A DNA stretch of 35,709 bases from Fructobacillus evanidus (GTDB lineage: Bacteria; Bacillota; Bacilli; Lactobacillales; Lactobacillaceae), in NCBI RefSeq assembly GCF_963580165.1, contig NZ_CAUZLM010000013.1:1-35709 (forward strand), read 5' to 3'. The position numbers and the translations under genes were made by a program. Below are positions 32,648 through 35,709 of this stretch, piece by piece; position 1 is the stretch's first letter, and the number at the start of each line of letters is the position of its first letter. A model generated the notes under the pieces. The model ran no database searches and was not told the origin of the DNA. It worked only from the letters and a program-made list of their open reading frames with translations.

Positions 32648-32676
32648 TTGACAGGCCTAGTCCTGTCTTGTATGCT
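32648..32676 (+). promoter_or_regulatory. trpXYZ promoter with overlapping palindrome
   Basis: Perfect -35 TTGACA (32648-32653), 17 bases, -10 TATGCT (32671-32676). Inside it GACAGG (32650-32655) and CCTGTC (32662-32667) form an inverted repeat covering the -35 and the spacer, a typical repressor position. Confidence 0.75.
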
Positions 32677-32710
32677 TAACTTAACTTTTAGATGTTTTAA
32701 GGAGTCGCGT

Positions 32711-32758
32711 ATGCGTCAGTTTGCTTCACAATCTAACCGCCAATGGTGGCGCCGGTAG
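32711..32758 (+). CDS. tryptophan leader peptide MRQFASQSNRQWWRR
   Basis: A 15-residue ORF with a strong AAGGAG site six bases upstream of its ATG and two adjacent Trp codons at 32744-32749, two codons before a final Arg and the TAG stop. Trp is the rarest residue, so WW in a 15-mer upstream of a tryptophan transporter is telling; E. coli TrpL likewise contains WWR. It is followed by a terminator 70 bases downstream. The peptide itself probably has no function other than being translated. Confidence 0.75.
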   Translation: MRQFASQSNRQWWRR

Positions 32759-32827
32759 GAAAGCAGCTCGTCGATTGGACAAGCTGTGACAACAGTTTTG
32801 TCCCAACCGGCTCTTTTGCAGTTCATT

Positions 32828-32877
32828 AAAAGTCTGTTTGGGTTTAATCACAATACCCAGGCAGGCTTTTCTTTTTG
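32828..32877 (+). terminator. attenuator terminator before trpX
   Basis: Arms 32828-32843 and 32855-32870 pair over 16 positions (including G-U pairs) around an 11-base loop and are followed by CTTTTT. The 3' arm CCCAGGCAGG is also complementary (one G-U) to CCTGTCTGGG at 32885-32894. Confidence 0.85.
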
Positions 32878-32925
32878 TCTAAAACCTGTCTGGGCCAGTA
32901 TCTTAGAAGTTTGAAGGAGTAAAAA

Positions 32926-33927
32926 ATGAATAAGCGTCTACTAACCGTGACATCATTCATCGCCCTTTTCCTAGTCGTTGCCTTTTTCACCACCGGCAAC
33001 ACCAACACTAGTTCGAAAAAAGGCATCCCCACCGTGGGTATTTTGCAGCTAGTCACTCATCCCGCCTTGGACCAAATTCACCAAGGAGTAGTGGCTGGGC
33101 TAGCTGATGGTGGTTACAAAGCCGGCAAAAACGTGAAGATCGACTACCAAAACGCGCAAGCGGACCAAGCTAATTTGAAAACAATGGCGCAAAACTTTGC
33201 CAATAAAAATGAAGATTTAACTGTTGGAATTGCTACGCCAGCAGCCCTTTCTTTGGCTAAAGCAGCCAATGGCAAGACACCCGTTATCCTAGCTGGGATT
33301 ACCAACCCTAGCGGCTCTAAGTTAGTGAAATCAGATGCTCATCCTGGTGGCAATATCACTGGGGTCGGCGGTGACTCTCCTTATGAAAAGCAGATTGCCG
33401 TTTTCAAGGAAGTCTTACCAAAGGCGAAGACAATCGGAATCGTTTCCACTTCTTCTGATGCTGGTGGCACTTATAATGCAAAGCAAATGACCAAGGCCTT
33501 AAAGAAGGCCGGTTATCAAGTCAAAAACTATACGATTGCTTCTACTAATGACATGCAACAAGTTGCGACCACCATGGTCGGCCAAGTCGACGCTGTTTAT
33601 GCACCGCAAGATAACGGCGTTGCCACGGCGATGAAGACTTTGGTTGCCGTCGCTAACCAAGCACATGTTGCCGTAATCCCAGCCGCTGACTCAATGGTGA
33701 AAGACGGTGGTTTGGTTACTTTTTCTAATTCACAGTATGAAATTGGTTATCAGGCTGGTCGGATGGCTGCCCAAGTCCTTAGTGGTAAGAAAAAAACGGC
33801 AACGATGCCAGTTTACAACGTCACTAAGGGAAATTACGTCATCAACCAACAAACAGCGAAGACGCTTGGCATTACTTTGCCTGCCGATATCGTTGCAAAG
33901 GCTGAAAAAGCTGGGGAGGTCTTCTAA
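32926..33927 (+). CDS. trpX: tryptophan ABC transporter substrate-binding protein
   Basis: A 333-residue protein of the TrpX (ABC_sub_bind) family. An uncleaved N-terminal membrane anchor (about residues 4-22) replaces a lipobox; there is no Cys there. The mature part shows VGILQLVTHPALDQIHQG, AGITNPSGSKLV and GGNITGV, the family's binding-lobe blocks. It captures tryptophan outside the membrane and hands it to TrpY. The tryptophan call is from family and from the Trp leader upstream. AAGGAG precedes the ATG; the stop overlaps the start of trpY. Confidence 0.88.
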   Translation: MNKRLLTVTSFIALFLVVAFFTTGNTNTSSKKGIPTVGILQLVTHPALDQIHQGVVAGLADGGYKAGKNVKIDYQNAQADQANLKTMAQNFANKNEDLTVGIATPAALSLAKAANGKTPVILAGITNPSGSKLVKSDAHPGGNITGVGGDSPYEKQIAVFKEVLPKAKTIGIVSTSSDAGGTYNAKQMTKALKKAGYQVKNYTIASTNDMQQVATTMVGQVDAVYAPQDNGVATAMKTLVAVANQAHVAVIPAADSMVKDGGLVTFSNSQYEIGYQAGRMAAQVLSGKKKTATMPVYNVTKGNYVINQQTAKTLGITLPADIVAKAEKAGEVF

Positions 33928-34826
33928 TGTCAATTGTTGTTTCGAGTATTTCTCAAGGGATTTTGTGGGCCGTTTTGGGCCTCGCCCTCTTTTTAACCTT
34001 TAGAATTCTGAACTTCGCCGATATGACGGTTGAAGGTTCCTTCCCACTTGGTGGTGCAACTGCTGTTGCCCTGATTGCCCACGGGGCCAACCCCTATCTG
34101 GCAACATTAGCCGCCATCTTCGTTGGCGCACTAGCTGGCTTAGCGACTGGCCTTTTGTATACCAAAGGTAAGATTCCGATTTTACTATCCGGAATTTTGG
34201 TCATGACAGCCTGCCTGTCCATTAACCTCCGCATTATGGGTTCTGCCAATATTTCCCTCTTGAACCAAAAGACCATCTTCTCGTCACCATTCTTAGAAGG
34301 TCTACCAAAATACTTTGACGGCGTCTTTGTGGGCCTAATCATTATTGTTTTGATGACCCTCGCCTTAATCTGGTTCTTACAAACAGAACTCGGCCAAGCC
34401 TTCATCGCCACTGGCGATAACGCCAAAATGGCTGCTGCCTTTGGGATTAAAACCGACCAAATGACCATCATGGGTCTAATGGTTTCAAACGCCATGATTG
34501 CCTTTGGTGGCGCCGTTATCGCACAAAACAACGGCTTTGCGGATATTAACATGGGAATCGGTATCATCGTCATTGCCTTGGCTTCGATTATTATCGGTGA
34601 AGTTGCCTTTGGTGATTTGTCATTAAATCAGCGTCTGGTCGCCGTCATCATTGGTTCCATTATCTATCGCCTGGTTTTGCTGGCCGTCTTGCAACTCGGC
34701 TTCTCAACCAATGACTTAAACCTGATTTCATCCGTTATTTTGGCGATTGCCATGGTTTTGCCACAAGTTCGCCATTATTTGAAATTAGACAAGATTTTGC
34801 AGTTAGGAGGACAGCACCATGACTGA
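33927..34826 (+). CDS. trpY: tryptophan ABC transporter permease
   Basis: A 299-residue integral membrane protein with about eight to nine helices, resembling branched-chain-type permeases (LTFRILNFADMTVEGSFPLGGA near the N-terminus). The EAA-like cytoplasmic region is around IATGDNAKMAAAFGIKTDQMTIMGLMVSNA. It forms the channel with TrpZ bound inside. Start and stop overlap the neighbours (TAATG with trpX, 8 bases with trpZ), showing tight coupling. GGAGG lies just before the ATG. Confidence 0.9.
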   Translation: MSIVVSSISQGILWAVLGLALFLTFRILNFADMTVEGSFPLGGATAVALIAHGANPYLATLAAIFVGALAGLATGLLYTKGKIPILLSGILVMTACLSINLRIMGSANISLLNQKTIFSSPFLEGLPKYFDGVFVGLIIIVLMTLALIWFLQTELGQAFIATGDNAKMAAAFGIKTDQMTIMGLMVSNAMIAFGGAVIAQNNGFADINMGIGIIVIALASIIIGEVAFGDLSLNQRLVAVIIGSIIYRLVLLAVLQLGFSTNDLNLISSVILAIAMVLPQVRHYLKLDKILQLGGQHHD

Positions 34827-35574
34827 GCCCGTGATTACCCTAAAAGATGCGACCGTTACCGTCGGCAATCAAACCGAAATTTTAAAGCAGCTAAACCTAG
34901 AAATATATCCCGGTGATTTCATCACCGTCTTAGGAACCAACGGAGCCGGAAAGTCGACTTTGTTCAACGCCATTTCTGGTGATCTCGCACTTAGTTCCGG
35001 ATCTGTCTTCCATCAAGGTAAAGACATCACCTCTCTCCCAGCCGTTAAGCGGACCGCCTTTTTGGCTCGTGTTTTCCAGGATCCAAAGATGGGAACAGCA
35101 CCCCGGATGACAGTTGCTGAAAACCTCCTCTTGGCTGAAAAACGTGGTTCAAGACGGACATTAAGAAACCGTCACCTCACTAGTCAAAAGCTAGATTTTT
35201 ATCATGAAATCACGGAAAAGATGGGCAACAACCTTGAGGATCGCTTACAGACAGCCGCTGGTTCCCTTTCTGGGGGCCAACGACAAGCACTATCCTTTCT
35301 GATGGCCATTCAGGTTAAGCCAGAACTTCTGCTCTTAGACGAGCATACAGCCGCCTTAGATCCCAAGACTTCGGCACAACTGATGGATGCCACGAACCAC
35401 CAGGTCGTCGATAATCACCTAACGGCATTGATGATTACCCATAATCTGGCAGATGCCCTCACCTATGGCAATCGTCTGATTGTCTTAAATGCTGGTAAGA
35501 TTGTCTTAGACGTTAAAGACCAAGAAAAAAAGGACCTCAGTGAAGAGGACCTCCTTGAATACTTTGTTCACTAA
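34819..35574 (+). CDS. trpZ: tryptophan ABC transporter ATP-binding protein
   Basis: A 251-residue ATPase that drives TrpXY. Walker A GTNGAGKST (about residues 37-45), signature LSGGQRQALS, Walker B LLLLDEHTAALDPK and the H-loop MITHNL are all present. The DEHTAALD variant of Walker B is common in this subfamily. It is the last gene of the operon; an IS3-type element begins 30 bases after its stop. Confidence 0.93.
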   Translation: MTEPVITLKDATVTVGNQTEILKQLNLEIYPGDFITVLGTNGAGKSTLFNAISGDLALSSGSVFHQGKDITSLPAVKRTAFLARVFQDPKMGTAPRMTVAENLLLAEKRGSRRTLRNRHLTSQKLDFYHEITEKMGNNLEDRLQTAAGSLSGGQRQALSFLMAIQVKPELLLLDEHTAALDPKTSAQLMDATNHQVVDNHLTALMITHNLADALTYGNRLIVLNAGKIVLDVKDQEKKDLSEEDLLEYFVH

Positions 35575-35608
35575 AATTAAGTCAGAAAAGTCCAAGCTAT
35601 GATATGAA

Positions 35609-35642
35609 CCCCGAAATTTGGACAACCAAATTTCGGGGTTTT
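35609..35642 (+). terminator. 13-bp hairpin at the IS left end
   Basis: CCCCGAAATTTGG (35609-35621) and CCAAATTTCGGGG (35626-35638) are perfect inverted repeats with a 4-base loop, followed by TTTT. It can stop transcription entering the element and may also end trpXYZ. Confidence 0.7.
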
Positions 35643-35645
35643 ACT

Positions 35646-35709
35646 ATGTCTAAATTATCAAAAGAAGACAAAGTTAATATTTATTATCTTTGGAAAAAAC
35701 AATGCTATA
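35646..35709 (+). CDS. IS3-family transposase ORF A, N-terminal fragment (partial)
   Basis: The first 21 codons (MSKLSKEDKVNIYYLWKKQCY) look like the start of an IS3-type OrfA helix-turn-helix protein. The rest lies beyond the window. The family call from so short a piece is tentative. Confidence 0.5.
   Translation, partial: MSKLSKEDKVNIYYLWKKQCY

Larger units (their letters stand above)
32699..32877 (+). promoter_or_regulatory. candidate ribosome-mediated tryptophan attenuator
   Basis: After the promoter come a ribosome site, a 15-codon Trp-Trp leader ORF, and alternative pairings. TTGGACAAGCTG (775-786 of 32,xxx) can pair with CAGTTTTGTCCCAA (32793-32806); GCCGGT at the end of the leader ORF (32751-32756) is complementary to ACCGGC (32806-32811); CCCAA-C-CGG (32802-32810) can pair with the terminator 5' arm (32834-32842). 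The terminator is 32828-32870. Stalling at the Trp codons would mask GCCGGT and favour the antiterminator. The model is inference; the elements are seen directly. Confidence 0.65.
35605..35709 (+). mobile_element. IS3-family insertion sequence, left end (partial)
   Basis: The sequence from TGAACCCCGAAATTTGGAC begins with TG, as IS3 ends do, and is followed at once by the start of a transposase ORF A that runs off the window. The right end is outside, so target duplication cannot be tested. Confidence 0.55.

Noticed and set aside
32596..32925. T-box leader upstream of trpX
   Set aside because: The T-box core is absent; a short ORF with tandem Trp codons and a ribosome site fits better.

Overview
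The window reads as low-GC Gram-positive chromosome from a lactic acid bacterium, probably a Leuconostocaceae member (Weissella, Leuconostoc or Fructobacillus type). This rests on gene content and style: a proton-translocating F-ATPase operon, LAB-type PepO, a LysM/Apf-like wall protein, a DUF4811 protein next to a DHA2 MFS pump, TrpXYZ, paired crcB genes, strong AAGGAG ribosome sites and tRNAs without encoded CCA. The genus is an inference. Both window ends lie inside insertion sequences (an IS30-type transposase 3' end at the left, an IS3-type left end at the right), so the window may be one contig broken at repeated IS copies.

Layout. 1-1,300: IS30 remnant, a 520-base stretch that looks like a leftward structured RNA gene with its own promoter and terminator, and a TetR-type regulator. 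1,324-4,837 (minus): trpS, a membrane protein of unknown function, then a lysine riboswitch with terminator ahead of a lysine-type APC permease. 4,970-7,256: panE (plus), tRNA-Glu and a secreted LysM/Apf-like protein with internal 75-bp repeats (both minus). 7,473-13,977 (minus): the complete atpBEFHAGDC operon. 14,182-19,081 (minus): uraA, gpmA, a cold-shock protein, and an MFS pump with its DUF4811 partner. 19,121-24,053 (minus): helD with a short type I pantothenate kinase, pgk, and tRNA-Tyr/tRNA-Gln. 24,272-29,129 (minus): pepO, a second MFS pump, a cytoplasmic alpha-carbonic anhydrase and a hemolysin-III protein. 29,283-31,904: a HesB-like protein (plus), then degV, two crcB genes and an Rrf2 regulator (minus). 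31,990-35,574 (plus): a nitroreductase and the trpXYZ tryptophan ABC transporter.

The most striking element lies ahead of trpX. A strong promoter with an overlapping palindrome is followed by a 15-codon leader ORF, MRQFASQSNRQWWRR, with tandem Trp codons, then alternative RNA pairings and a 16-bp terminator. This is the architecture of ribosome-mediated trp attenuation; Firmicutes more usually control tryptophan genes with T-box or TRAP systems. With the lysine riboswitch, the window shows two different RNA-based controls of amino-acid uptake. Most remaining genes are housekeeping functions: energy, glycolysis, coenzyme A, uracil uptake and fluoride export.
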